DNA of 64,000 nt from Endotrypanum monterogeii (Eukaryota > Euglenozoa > Kinetoplastea > Trypanosomatida > Trypanosomatidae). Under the pieces are notes generated by a model that was not told where the DNA came from, did no database searches, and was given only the letters and a program-made list of their open reading frames with translations. Location: assembly GCA_000333855.2 (NCBI GenBank), contig CM007339.1:1-64000 (forward strand). The letters run 5' to 3'. The position numbers were made by a program, and so were the translations under genes. Below are positions 43,854 to 54,096 of this stretch, piece after piece; position 1 is the stretch's first letter, and each line of letters begins with the position of its first letter.

Positions 43854-44806
43854 CCAAAGAACGAGACTGGCGATGCGGGCGGACACGCGCGCCAGAAAAA
43901 TTTTAGAAAGAAAAAATATATAGGGCAGCATTGAAGAACTGAAGCCGGGGAAGGGAAAAGGGACAACGTGCATAAACGGTGGAACGATGTGAACAGAGAA
44001 ACGAAGCGGAGAGACGGCGGAGATTTTATCTCATTTCGAGAAGAAGACATGACGCGGGACGGGCTGAAAAGGGAGTACGAGTGAAGGTGGGAATGGGGGT
44101 GATGTTCCTCCCAAAAAATATACAAGGGCCTCGAGTCTTGACGCAAGGGGGCGCTGCGCGTTCAGGAAGACGAGGAGAAGCGACGATGAGCTAACAAAAG
44201 CGCAGAAGAAAAAAAAGAACAAAGGCAACGAATGATACGGGGTACTTGTCATAGTAGCCTCCGTCACGCAGGCCACTAACGGGCGAGAAGGGGAAGAAGA
44301 GACAGGGGAAACAGTGAAACGCGCAACAAACAGCCCCTGGTACCACCAGCAGTAGTAGTGCTGCTAATTGCAGACTAGTTCAAACGCACAGACACTACAA
44401 CAACATGGAACAAAAAAAAAAGTCATTAAGGCCTCCCACCAGCCTTCCCTGTTTCCTTGTTTGATGTGTTGTGCAGTGAGCAGGGTCATTTCTATATCCA
44501 CACGACTTTGCTTTCCCTTCCTCCCCCGCCCCCTTCATCGCCTTCGTGCTCCACAAGAGAAACAGCGATCCAACCAAAGGTACCTTGCTCGGTGGAACAG
44601 GGAGTGGGGGAGAAGGCGAGGAGGTAAATGGTGCAAAAAGAGAAGAGCTGAGAAACATTTCAAAAACGAGCGAGATGAGTCTGGGGAGAAAGTAGAGGTG
44701 ATAAAGATGCAATATCCGCCGCCCCATAAGTCCAAAGGGGATGTAAAGGAGAAAACACAGAAGCGTAAGAGAGGAGTGTCGACCTCCAGAAATTTCCTTC
44801 CTCGCC
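40954..44806. other. Long intergenic region with (TA)n tract and SIDER-like element
   Basis: 3.9 kb without a supported gene. Contains A-runs at 41007-41015, 41351-41359 and 41607-41616, an AAT run at 41468-41484, a (TA)n(TG)n tract at about 42337-42376, and the 559-bp element at 43338-43896 with a (CA)n tract inside it. CCACCACGTGGTG also occurs alone at 41882-41894. Confidence 0.6.
43338..43896 (+). mobile_element. SIDER-like degenerate retroposon, copy 2
   Basis: Inverted partner of 30163-30721, exactly the same length (559 bp). Just beyond its right edge is an A-rich stretch (AAAAATTTTAGAAAGAAAAAA-like, 43896-43918), as expected for the tail of a retroposed copy read on the plus strand. 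The other end has the CCACCACGTGGTGCC block. It lies in the region downstream of the MPK9-like gene but in opposite orientation to transcription if that polarity is right. No coding capacity. Confidence 0.6.
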
Positions 44807-46030
44807 TCAGAAGTTGAACTCGTCGTCGCTGTCCGCCACATTCGTAGTGGAGTTCTTGCGTTGTGAGGGCAAAGGGCGGACTACGCTGCTGTTGTTCACG
44901 CTGCTCTGGAGAGCAGTGCTACCTGCGAATGGAGCAGAGGTGCCGACTGCGGAGAGCGGGCTGCGATTCCCTTGGTTGAATAAATTGGCATACTTAAAGA
45001 GCGACGTGTTGGAGGCATTGGGTGGGGGACTGCTGTTGCTAGTCAACCCAACATTCGACATCGTCTGCGCCGTGTTCGCTCCGCTAGCGGCCATTTGAAA
45101 GGGGTTGTGCGGCTGACCGGTCGCAATGCCAGCGTACAGCGCCGAGCTACCACCACTGCCAGTGAAATAGGGATGCCGTAGGCACTGTGCCGCAGTGGGT
45201 CGCTCCGCTGGGTTGAAACGCAACATCAGCTCCATGAGGTCTACTGCCGCTGGTGGTGCCGTGGTGAGAATCTGACGCAGCGGTGTTGGCGCAACGGTTG
45301 GAAAGCGGATGTTTATGCGGCGCGCCAGCTGATACCCTTCGTCCCACTCGTTGGGGGCGGGGGAGCCGAGCACTGAGCAAATCTTGAACAACTGGTCACT
45401 CTCTGACGTCCCAGGGAAGAGAGGGCGGCAGAGGTAGAGTTCAGCAAAAATCACAGCGCACGCCCAGATGTCGATGGGCGAGTTGTAATGCGTCGAATGG
45501 AGAACAATTTCCGGAGCGCGGTACCACCGCGTCGAGACGTACTCTGTGAACGGCGGACGAGAGCGAATCTCTTTGGCGAGACCGAAATCGGCAACCTTGA
45601 GCCAGTCACCCGAGATGAGCAAGTTTTCTGGCTTGAGGTCACGGTGCATGAAGCCAGCCTTGTGAATGGCCTGCACGCCAAGCAAGGTCTGGCACATGAT
45701 GCTACGGATCTCCTTGTCACTAAACGCCATTTTGCCGCTCATCTGATTAGCGCGCTGGCGCTGAATCTCAAATATATTTTTTTCACAGTACTCAAAAATC
45801 AGAAAAAGTTCGGTCTTCTCGCGCACTACCTCCTTCAATTTGACCAGGTTGGGGTGTTGCACTCTCCGCAACGACTGAATTTCACGCAGCTGCAGACACT
45901 CCTCCCAGCTGTGAAAGCGCTGCTTCATCATTTTTACTGCTACAATCTCGCCAGTGCTAGTGTTCTGGGCTTTACTCACTGTGCCAAAGGAACCGTCGCC
46001 TAGCTGGCCCATCACCGTGTATCGCTCCAT
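44807..46030 (-). CDS. MPK9: RCK-family MAP kinase (MPK9-like)
   Basis: The 407-residue CMGC kinase is of the MAK/ICK/MOK (RCK) type, a group that controls cilium or flagellum length. It shows the glycine loop GDGSFGTV (11-18), K33, HRDLKPEN (129-136), DFG (148-150), the TEY activation motif (162-164) followed by VSTRWYRAPE, and ARRINIRFP in the C-lobe. The kinase ends near residue 290. The tail (290-407) is Asn/Ser/Pro-rich and ends DSDDEFNF. In L. mexicana MPK9 is a chromosome-19 MAP kinase whose loss changes flagellar length; I name this gene from that position and type, from memory. The ATG at 46030 begins MERYTVMGQLGDG directly. Confidence 0.9.
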   Translation of the reverse strand: MERYTVMGQLGDGSFGTVSKAQNTSTGEIVAVKMMKQRFHSWEECLQLREIQSLRRVQHPNLVKLKEVVREKTELFLIFEYCEKNIFEIQRQRANQMSGKMAFSDKEIRSIMCQTLLGVQAIHKAGFMHRDLKPENLLISGDWLKVADFGLAKEIRSRPPFTEYVSTRWYRAPEIVLHSTHYNSPIDIWACAVIFAELYLCRPLFPGTSESDQLFKICSVLGSPAPNEWDEGYQLARRINIRFPTVAPTPLRQILTTAPPAAVDLMELMLRFNPAERPTAAQCLRHPYFTGSGGSSALYAGIATGQPHNPFQMAASGANTAQTMSNVGLTSNSSPPPNASNTSLFKYANLFNQGNRSPLSAVGTSAPFAGSTALQSSVNNSSVVRPLPSQRKNSTTNVADSDDEFNF

Positions 46031-47777
46031 TTGCCCAAGCCAGATGCGCTGCCCGTCGACACCAGAGAAGAATCCTCTAAGAAATGCAGAGACTCGTAGG
46101 CCAAGTCGCCGGGGTTCAAGAGAAACCCGTTTGGGAAAGAGGGATCAGGGTCCTTGTGTACTCAGCGGAGGCCCCTGTGAAAGCCCCCTATGGATTGGGC
46201 CGGGAAGTGCGTCTGTGTCAATGAAGATGAGGGAGTCAGTGAGGGTGTGCAAGGGTGAAACTCGTCCGCGCCGACAGCGATGAAGGCGAAGGGGGAAATG
46301 CAATGGAAGAGACAAACGGATGGGCGGCAACGTCACAGGGCCCACAAATGGGGGAAAAAAAACGATGAATGAGACTTCTTGGAAGCGATTTGTCGTAAAA
46401 AACTTTGTCGACTTTTCCTTCACTTGTGGTGGTGGTGGTGGTGGTGGTGGTGGTGGTGGTGGTGGTGGTGTGTGTGGGAGGGGAAGGGAGGGGAGGGGAG
46501 GGGGGTTTGGATGTGGTTGCCGTCACTAACTCCCCTTCGTCACGTCTCCAGAGTGCAGGGAGTGAGCGCTTCACGCACACATATGCAGCTCGGAACACCT
46601 ATCGCTTTTTTTCTTTGGTGGGTGGTGAGTAGGTACGTCTGTGTGTGTGCGCAGCACCAAAAAAGCGCAAAGTCAAGAGAGCAACAATATCAATAGTGGT
46701 TCAACGACTACAGTTTCTTTGAAATAAATGCCAAGGACGCAACAAATGAAAGGGACCACAGAAGCTCAATACACTAGAGAGGGGGGAGAAATAAGAAGAG
46801 TAGCAAGGATGTTGGAACGGGTGTAGATCGTCGTGAACGGTACACAAGCATACATTCATGCACTCGAGCGCACTGGAATATGTATGCGCAATCACATGAC
46901 CAAAAGCTGGATGCGTACGTCTGTATGTATTTGTGTGGGAGGGGCAAGAACGATTTCTTCGTGGCTGGTAGTAGTCCTTTTGCGCCGCGTATGCGTATCA
47001 GGACTGCAATTCAGCCGTGGAGCGGCGAAAAAAAAAGAGAGAGGCGGTCGTTCCCTCTAAATACCCTCCGATCGCTGCGCATAACATTGCAAAGGCGGGA
47101 CGCTTTTTTTTTCTTTTCAAGAACAAACAGTCGCGCCGACCCTCACTTGCCTCCGCCCATCCGTTGAGTGAACCTCTTTACCTGCTGCAAAGCCTGTGTG
47201 TGTGCACCTACACGGAGCAGTAGGCCAATCTTACCTCGTGCTCAGCGACAGGTGCACAGGCTAGCAGCATATGGGATAACCCCAAAGGGAGGAGTATATG
47301 TATGCAAGAGAACAAGAAGTAACACTCAGCCTTCTGCGACCCCTGTTCTTTATTATGCAAATGATTGTCTCCACACTGACTCCTTATTTTTTTTCCCCCT
47401 GCGTTGGTGTTCTTCTCGTGGCGTATGGGTTGGGCTTCGCGGCATTCTCCTCGTTAATAAAAAAACAAACCACACACACTTTCGGCCAGACACGTGCACG
47501 ACTAAAAAGAAAAAAGACGATTGAAGTGTGCTTCGCATGCGTATGGCTCTTTTTCATCGTATTCGCCCTTCATCTCGCGGCGGCCTCGATATTCCCTCCC
47601 CTTCTCTCAAAACAGCCTCACGAAGTACACACATTCAACCGCTGGCGAAGTGTGTAAGTGTGTGTGTGTATATATGTGTATGTGTTTGTGTGTCTAGGTT
47701 GAGGAAAGGAGGGTGCTGCTGTACAGAAAGCTTGAAAGTTGAATAAGACAGTTGAGCGTGCACCTTGCTTCCTCCTC
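46031..47777. other. Intergenic region with (TGG)n and G-rich tract
   Basis: No gene is seen. The (TGG)n and GGGA-rich tract (46426-46506) is a C-rich pyrimidine tract on the coding strand, upstream of the MPK9-like gene. T-runs on the plus strand occur at 47105-47112 and 47385-47395. A short TG-rich stretch lies at 47655-47692. Confidence 0.6.
46426..46506. repeat. (TGG)15 followed by GGGA-rich tract
   Basis: About 15 TGG units (46426-46470) are followed by TGTGT and a run of GGGGA/GGGA units up to 46506. Plus-strand G-runs could form quadruplexes. On the minus strand this reads as CCT/CCA repeats, a long pyrimidine-rich stretch about 400 bases upstream of the MPK9-like start codon. Confidence 0.85.
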
Positions 47778-48269
47778 TTAATCCTGAGGCTTTGGTGTCG
47801 GACGGTTCTTGCCCATGGGTTGACCAGCCATGGCCCCACGCAAGTGTACTCCAAGCGCCTTCTCCATCTTCACAACAACTCGCTCCTCCGGCACCGCCTT
47901 CCCGCTCTCGTACTCTGACACTACAGACACACGCTCAGAGATACGCTGAGCGAGATCCTGCTGCGACCAGTGCAAAGCCTGGCGCTCCTTCATTATGCGC
48001 ACACGGAGATGCGGGTCCACCCTTTTTATCTTGAGTGACTCATTATCCTCGTCGAGCTTCTTCGCGTTAGCACCAGCGCTGACTGTCTGTTGGTTAGAGC
48101 GTTGATGCTCCTTCCTTTGCACCTGCACGCCTTGACCGTTTTGAACCGCACGGTTAGCATCACGCTCCGTCACTCTCCGAGGTTGGGCCGAGCCACCACC
48201 ACCACGCTGCTGAAAGTCAAAGCGCTGCTCCTCCCAGTCCTGGCCTGTAGGAATAGTTCGACTGGGCAT
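47778..48269 (-). CDS. MBF1: Multiprotein bridging factor 1 (MBF1)
   Basis: MBF1 links regulatory proteins to TBP in other eukaryotes and protects stalled, collided ribosomes from frameshifting. In trypanosomatids, with little promoter-level control, the ribosome role is the likelier one (inference). The 163-residue protein has the N-terminal MBF1 region starting with QDWEEQRF (10-17) and a Gln/Asn-rich linker. The Cro/C1-type helix-turn-helix lies at about 90-143 (IMKERQALHWSQQDLAQRISERVSVVSEYESGKAVP), followed by a short basic C-terminus. Length is close to the usual 140-155. Confidence 0.96.
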   Translation of the reverse strand: MPSRTIPTGQDWEEQRFDFQQRGGGGSAQPRRVTERDANRAVQNGQGVQVQRKEHQRSNQQTVSAGANAKKLDEDNESLKIKRVDPHLRVRIMKERQALHWSQQDLAQRISERVSVVSEYESGKAVPEERVVVKMEKALGVHLRGAMAGQPMGKNRPTPKPQD

Positions 48270-51200
48270 TTTCTTTTACCTAGCCTTCAGACAAGTAGCT
48301 GTGCCTGTACGTGTACGAGAGAGGGAGCTCAAGCACGCAAAAAACACGCGGAAAGGAACGAGAAACAAAAGATGGGGAAGAAGAACTGGTCAATGTTCGG
48401 GGGTCAAAATAAAAGTGTGCGTAGAACTCGTCTGCGATCACCTACTGAAATGAACTGTGGAATGGAGATTTAAAATTGTGCACCTTTGCAAATAGAACAA
48501 TTCTGAAGCGGGCAAGGTGTGACGACATCCCAAAACAACCAACAGGGGAAAAAAAAGCGTGAGACGAGGAAGTGAGAAAAACCCCATAGAAAGTCAATAA
48601 GATGAAAAGGAGCCCACGAGAAGAGAGGGAAGTGCAGGTACACGTGCCATATTGTGCAGCCAGCACTAACATACCTCGTGCATCATCGAAAAGAGAGGGT
48701 TCTGTCTCAAGCGAGAACGTTTTCTTCCTTATGGGGGAGGGAGGTGCCACGCACGAGTTTATCCATGACTCGATATCTACATATATGAAGAGAGTCGTGG
48801 CGCCTACACGATACACTCTCGGTGACGTCACTGCGGCAGAGGTCGGTGACCACATGTTTTGACCTTTTTTTTCATTGAATATGTCAACAACTATCGTCAC
48901 AGTCGTCACCTGTTCAGTAGTTTTTCCCTCACCCAGGATGTTCCTCTTCCCTAGTCGTGACTAGTAGCAACACTTGGCAGGAGGGGAGAAAAGGTACACA
49001 ACGCATAGTGAGCGCATATGTTTGCATGCTGTACACAACGCTCCCATCGCCGCAGCCCCCCCCCCCTCCGCTTCTCTCCCATGGGAAGTTGGCTGAATAA
49101 AGCGGGGCCGTAGCCTCTTAACCCCGCCCCACTGGCCCTACAGCTGAAAGCGAAAAAGCGGGGCCAAAGGAAGAGAAATGATATGCACTATAAATGAAAG
49201 ACCTACAGGAGAAAGAAATGCGGATTGTTAGCAACGAGACAGACACTTCAATGCCGCATACCTCATCAATTATGCATGTCCATCGTGTGGATGTTTTTCT
49301 TCTTCCTGCGCGTTTATTTCACTCACTCCTACTTTAAACCTGTCCAATTACACGGAGGCTTTTTTTTTCTTTACAAAGAGAGGGGGACAATCTCCGTAGG
49401 GCGCACACACGCGAATGGTAGAGGTGCCAAAGGGGATCCCCAAGGGGTAACAGTGAAGGGCGGCGATGACCTCCAAGAAACCGCGGACGAAGGTAAAGTG
49501 CAGCCTTTCGAGTTTTGTGATATTTTTTGCAGTCCATCTTCCTACAGTCCACCAGTCACGTTTCATTTGCAACACACGTGCGCAGATACAAACAGCCCTG
49601 ACGTCACGCACACCAACATAATCGAAAACACAGAAACACACTAGAAAAGGGAAAAATGACAGTCAGACCCCCCTCCTTTATGTTCCCCGTGTTCTCCCAT
49701 GAAGAAGGGAGTCGCACGTGTGGGTAAAAATATGTGTGGGTGGTTGTTTGTGAGAGAGGTGGGGCCTGAGTGAGGCGTCGTCACACATGTGAAGCGGAAA
49801 GAATCTTTTACACGACGATGCCGTGTCTCCGCTCCGCTATCTTTCTCAGTTTCCCTTCCAGTTGAAAGCACGCATTTGTAGAGGTATGTCATTGGGTGAT
49901 CAAAAGGGAACGAATGATTTGAATTCAGATGTACATCGAACAAAAAGAAAACAAAAACGAGCTACACAAATGGGGGGGAGTGAGAAAAACTTGCACACGA
50001 AAAGAAAGCGGAGACTACGAACCCACACACACACAAAAATTTAAAAAAAACGCGGTGTATTTGGCGATGAAAGCGACGGCGAGGAGATAATGAAAAAAGA
50101 GCAAGGATAAGACGGTTGACCGGTGGAGTGGTAGGGAAAAGGACCACCGAAGGAAACACAAGATCCTGGACTTTTTGAAACGTCGGAACGCAAAGGGGGG
50201 TGAGCACTTGCCACAGAATCTTACTCGAGAACGCGGACAAAACCATTCAGACAGATTCACGCCTCAAGGCAAAGGCAGCCTCTAAAAACAGTCGTTCGCA
50301 CGCACGTATATGTGCATACCCGTAAGCATGGGAGCACCGCACAGTCATCATAACAGGCAGTGTTATCAGCGTACACACATACACAGAGAGACACAGAGAA
50401 GGACGGACGGACGTGGAAAACACAGAAATAAAGCACAATAAGTCGCCCAAGTACACGGAAAGATATCGGAAAGGCGCGAAGAGTGAGAAAGAGAGAGAGG
50501 TGTAGTGTGTAATAATAATAATAATAATAATATATATATATATATATTATTTAAGACCACTAGCACGGGCACTTGAAAGGGGAAAGAAAACAAGAACAAG
50601 ATAAAGAAAAAAAAGATGGACAAAGACAGAGGAGGGACAGCTGAGCGAAACGGAGAAATCTGCCCGAGTACCTTTTAGGCTACAGAGCCTGGGTACAAGA
50701 TTCGTTTCCTTTCTCGGAGGTTTTCCCTGGTGAAAAAAAAAAAACAGGTGACATACACACAAACACAGACACACAGAGGCAGACAAAAGAAAAACAAAAG
50801 GATGGTAACCTTGGTACAGACGGAAAACAAAACAGCGCGCTGTCTACACAAGTGCAGAGCAACACACCTTTAAGCAGCATCAATCGGAGGCTGCTTTTAG
50901 TGGGCTTCCACGGGCATACACAACACAACCTCAGGCATACCCTCCCAGTCTTCTGTCAGCTAAGACCCTTTCAATCAACAGAAAATGGGAGCTGCTGCGA
51001 CATGGGTTTGCTACGAAGATCTTCACACCGGAACATAAATTGTAGACAGCTGTGAGTTGCACACGTACAGGCGTGCCACGAAAATACATCAAGCCACGCA
51101 TAAAAAACGTGCGCACGGTTACCTACCTCAGGAAAAGGCACTGAGGGGCCACTCAGCGAGAGCAAGTGTTCTCAATGCACATAAAACCCGAGAAAAAACA

Positions 51201-51421
51201 AAGCAAACGTACATGAAAGAGCGGCAATTAGCTGCATGTTATGAGCCCAGCCTCTCTCTCTCTAGCGGCAGTTTTCCTGGTAGAGCGAGTAGGGTACCAA
51301 GTGGCCTATCGACATGACTTCGCACGCTTTCTCCCTTCTCGCACACCACACGCATCCCTACAAGAGAGGGGCTAGCACCATGTAGGGCAGTTTGACGCAG
51401 GTCACCTCACTCCGACACACC
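48270..51421. other. Long intergenic region
   Basis: 3.2 kb without a supported gene. Notable: a C-run at 49056-49065; two AAGCGGGGCC blocks flanking CCCCGCCCC at about 49100-49165, which could fold on themselves; an AAT then (TA)n tract at 50511-50547; and A-runs at about 50044-50050 and 50732-50744. The right end is the 3' flank of the first ADP/ATP carrier. Confidence 0.55.
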
Positions 51422-52387
51422 CTAATCCTTCTTCGCGCGAGCCTTGATGTAGTACGGCTTGATAGCATCAACACCGGACAGCACCAACGCACCAGCGACA
51501 CCACGCAGAATGTTCGCACCAGCACCGCGGAACAGCGATGCTACGCCCTCGCTCTTCACACATTGAGTGAAGCACTCAAACGAGTTGCGGTAGTTCTTGC
51601 CGGTGCCGGATGTCATCATCATGCGACGGCGCACTGTGTCCAGCGGGTACGAGATCAGACCAGACACGATCGTCACAGCCCAGCCCAGCATGAAGTTCAC
51701 AACGAAGTTGTTCACCGGCAGCATCGGCTGCAGCGTATCGTACAGACCAAAGTAGAAGCCGCGGTACGCAACGATGCCCACGCATGACACACAGAAACCG
51801 CGGTACAGGCCCATCAGACCGTCGCTCTTGAACGTCTTGATGTAGCAGTCCACCATGCCGCTGTACTGGCGCTCGCCGCCCTTCTTTGCCGACTTCGTGT
51901 CGTTCGCGAGGCGCGTACGCACGTAGTCCAGCGAGTACACGAAGCACAGCGACACAGCGCCGGCAAGACCGCCGGATGCCATGTTGCCCATGAACCACTT
52001 CATGTAGCCGTCGCGGTCCTTCTTGTAGTTGAACATGCGCTTGAACTGGTCCTTGAAGGCGAAGTTCAGCGCCTGCGTGGGGAAGTAGCGGATGACGTTC
52101 GACAGGTTGCCGCGCCACAGTGCGTAAATGCCCTCCGTCTTCACCGTGCGCGTCAGGCAGTTCATCACACCAGTGTACGGGCGATCCAGCGTGCCCTGCT
52201 TGATCATTTCACCTTGGTTCTGCACCAGCAGCTTCACACGCTCGATCGGCGCAGCAGCCGTTTTGGCGGAACCAGCGGCGACACCGCTGATCATGAACTC
52301 CTCCCAGAAGCCGAGCTTCGGCACCTCCTGGCGCGCGTTCTTCGGCGCGGACGCCGCGGCAGAGTTGTTGGCAGACATATTTTAGGT
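51383..52387 (-). repeat. Homogenised ADP/ATP carrier unit, copy 1
   Basis: This block is identical by eye to 56384-57388 (constant offset 5001). It covers 39 bases of 3' flank, the whole gene and 9 bases of 5' flank. Beyond these points the two loci are unrelated. Translations in all readable frames agree between the copies. Confidence 0.92.
51422..52378 (-). CDS. AAC: Mitochondrial ADP/ATP carrier, copy 1
   Basis: This inner-membrane antiporter exchanges cytosolic ADP for matrix ATP. The 318-residue protein has three mitochondrial-carrier repeats, each with a P-x-[DE]-x-x-[KR]-type motif: PIERVK (44-49), SLDYVRTR (149-156) and [11 protein letters not shown] (245-255). The RRRMMM signature specific to ADP/ATP carriers is intact at 250-255. 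Start and length fit the family, with a slightly longer N-terminus ([18 protein letters not shown]). The protein is identical to the copy at 56423-57379. Two adjacent carrier genes are known from Leishmania chromosome 19. Confidence 0.97.
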   Translation of the reverse strand: MSANNSAAASAPKNARQEVPKLGFWEEFMISGVAAGSAKTAAAPIERVKLLVQNQGEMIKQGTLDRPYTGVMNCLTRTVKTEGIYALWRGNLSNVIRYFPTQALNFAFKDQFKRMFNYKKDRDGYMKWFMGNMASGGLAGAVSLCFVYSLDYVRTRLANDTKSAKKGGERQYSGMVDCYIKTFKSDGLMGLYRGFCVSCVGIVAYRGFYFGLYDTLQPMLPVNNFVVNFMLGWAVTIVSGLISYPLDTVRRRMMMTSGTGKNYRNSFECFTQCVKSEGVASLFRGAGANILRGVAGALVLSGVDAIKPYYIKARAKKD

Positions 52388-54060
52388 TTTAAGAATAGAC
52401 CTGTATCCACAATGATGTAGGATTTTTTTAATGACGGAAAATGGGCTGAAAAGAGAAGAGATGAAGAAAAAAGGGTGGCGGAAAGAGAAACTCTCTGTAA
52501 GTCGGGAGAGGGGGCCAATGTTTTTTTCATGATTATTGTTATGTTGATCGTACGAATAGGTAATGGAGTGTGTTTTCCCCGAAAAAAAAAAAGTGAGAAG
52601 AGCGAGAAAACAGGAAATAGAATGTAACAGAAAGGAAGAGAAAGTCATGAAAATGAAGCCACGTGTGGCCGAAGTGCTGACGATGTTTCTGCCACGCTGC
52701 ACGGCAACTTCGGCAAAAAAAAAAAAGTGAACCAGAGGTATGGAGATTGGCGAAGACTGCAAGAAGCCTCAGAAGGAAACAAACCACATATCATCGAATC
52801 TTTTGCACTGGCGGTAGTGGGGGAAAAAAAGAGAAGCGCCTTTTCCACACAGGCTAATACACTTTAATAAGTCGGCTCCGTTTCACCTCTAGGTCCCCCT
52901 TTAGTTGGGCTTGTGTATCTGCGCGAACCTGTACTTTTTTAAGAGCTTCATTTTTCCCGAGGAGGCAAAGTCCACTATCAGCCTCCACGAGGGAAAGATC
53001 CTTTTCTTCAGTGCCCACAAAACCAGCTTCAATAAAAACAATTGTGTACCCGGATGCCGTCAGCGAAGGGAGCACACATGCGAACGCAAACGCTTGCACT
53101 GAGCTCCTTTCAATCCAAGTTCACGTCAAACACGTGACACCACGAGCGAGGAATCAACCTCAACTGGCGTCAACAGCGCATCTCTGAGCTCAACGCATTG
53201 AAACCTCATCAGCAAGGAATCCTCTACTCCTCTGCGAAACCAATGGGAAGCAAGGAAAAAAAAATCTCATTCAACTGTAATCACGGAAAGGGGGGAAGGA
53301 CGAGGAGGAGAGACAGCCCCAACCACAGTAGAGGAAAAAAACATAGAAAAACCTTCGTCAATAAACGAAAAGGGGGCCGAAGAAACCTCAACAGTCGGGC
53401 CGATGACGCCAACACCGTTGGGGGCCCCACGTGCACATTGTTTATGCGAACATGACTGAGGTACTTGGAAATACGGATATCGTTACCCCGGGTGAAAAAG
53501 AATGGGAAGTCGAGGACAACATAGAATGATGAAAAAGTGTGAGCAAAGAATAACAGTTGATTTTTTTTTAAAACACGTGTTTTTTTTCTCTTTCACCCTT
53601 CCCCTGTCTTGAAAAAGTGCAATCGCAAACAAGAAGTCTGAGCATAAAATCCGCCTGAACGGAGGTCTCGGTAATGTGAAAAGAGGTGCATGCAAAGGAA
53701 GGGAAGGAGATCGAAGGCCATGGACAATCAAAAACGAAGGAGGGAGGAAATATACAAGTAGATATGTATTTGTGTGTACATGGGAGGAAGAGACCGAAAA
53801 AGCTACACGCAGGAAAGACACGGATGTACGCGCACTCGGACCCAGACAGAGAGAGGTACACACCAGTATGTGAAATACAAACGTAACATCAGACAACACA
53901 AAGGTGGGACGTACGGGAACAGAAGCAGACAATCCACAAGTGGGTACTGTTACGCGTATATGAAAGAAAGGTACTCGAGACTTACCCAAATAGCGCAGAA
54001 CTGTGAAATATGGATTCCGCAGATCTAGGGTAACGCATTTCTCGGGTCCTTGACCTCGGG

Positions 54061-54096
<36 letters not shown>

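Noticed and set aside
51392..52420. Long secondary frames on both strands within the ADP/ATP carrier genes
   Set aside because: They are shadows of the carrier gene. Their only use is that they are identical in both copies, which confirms DNA-level identity.
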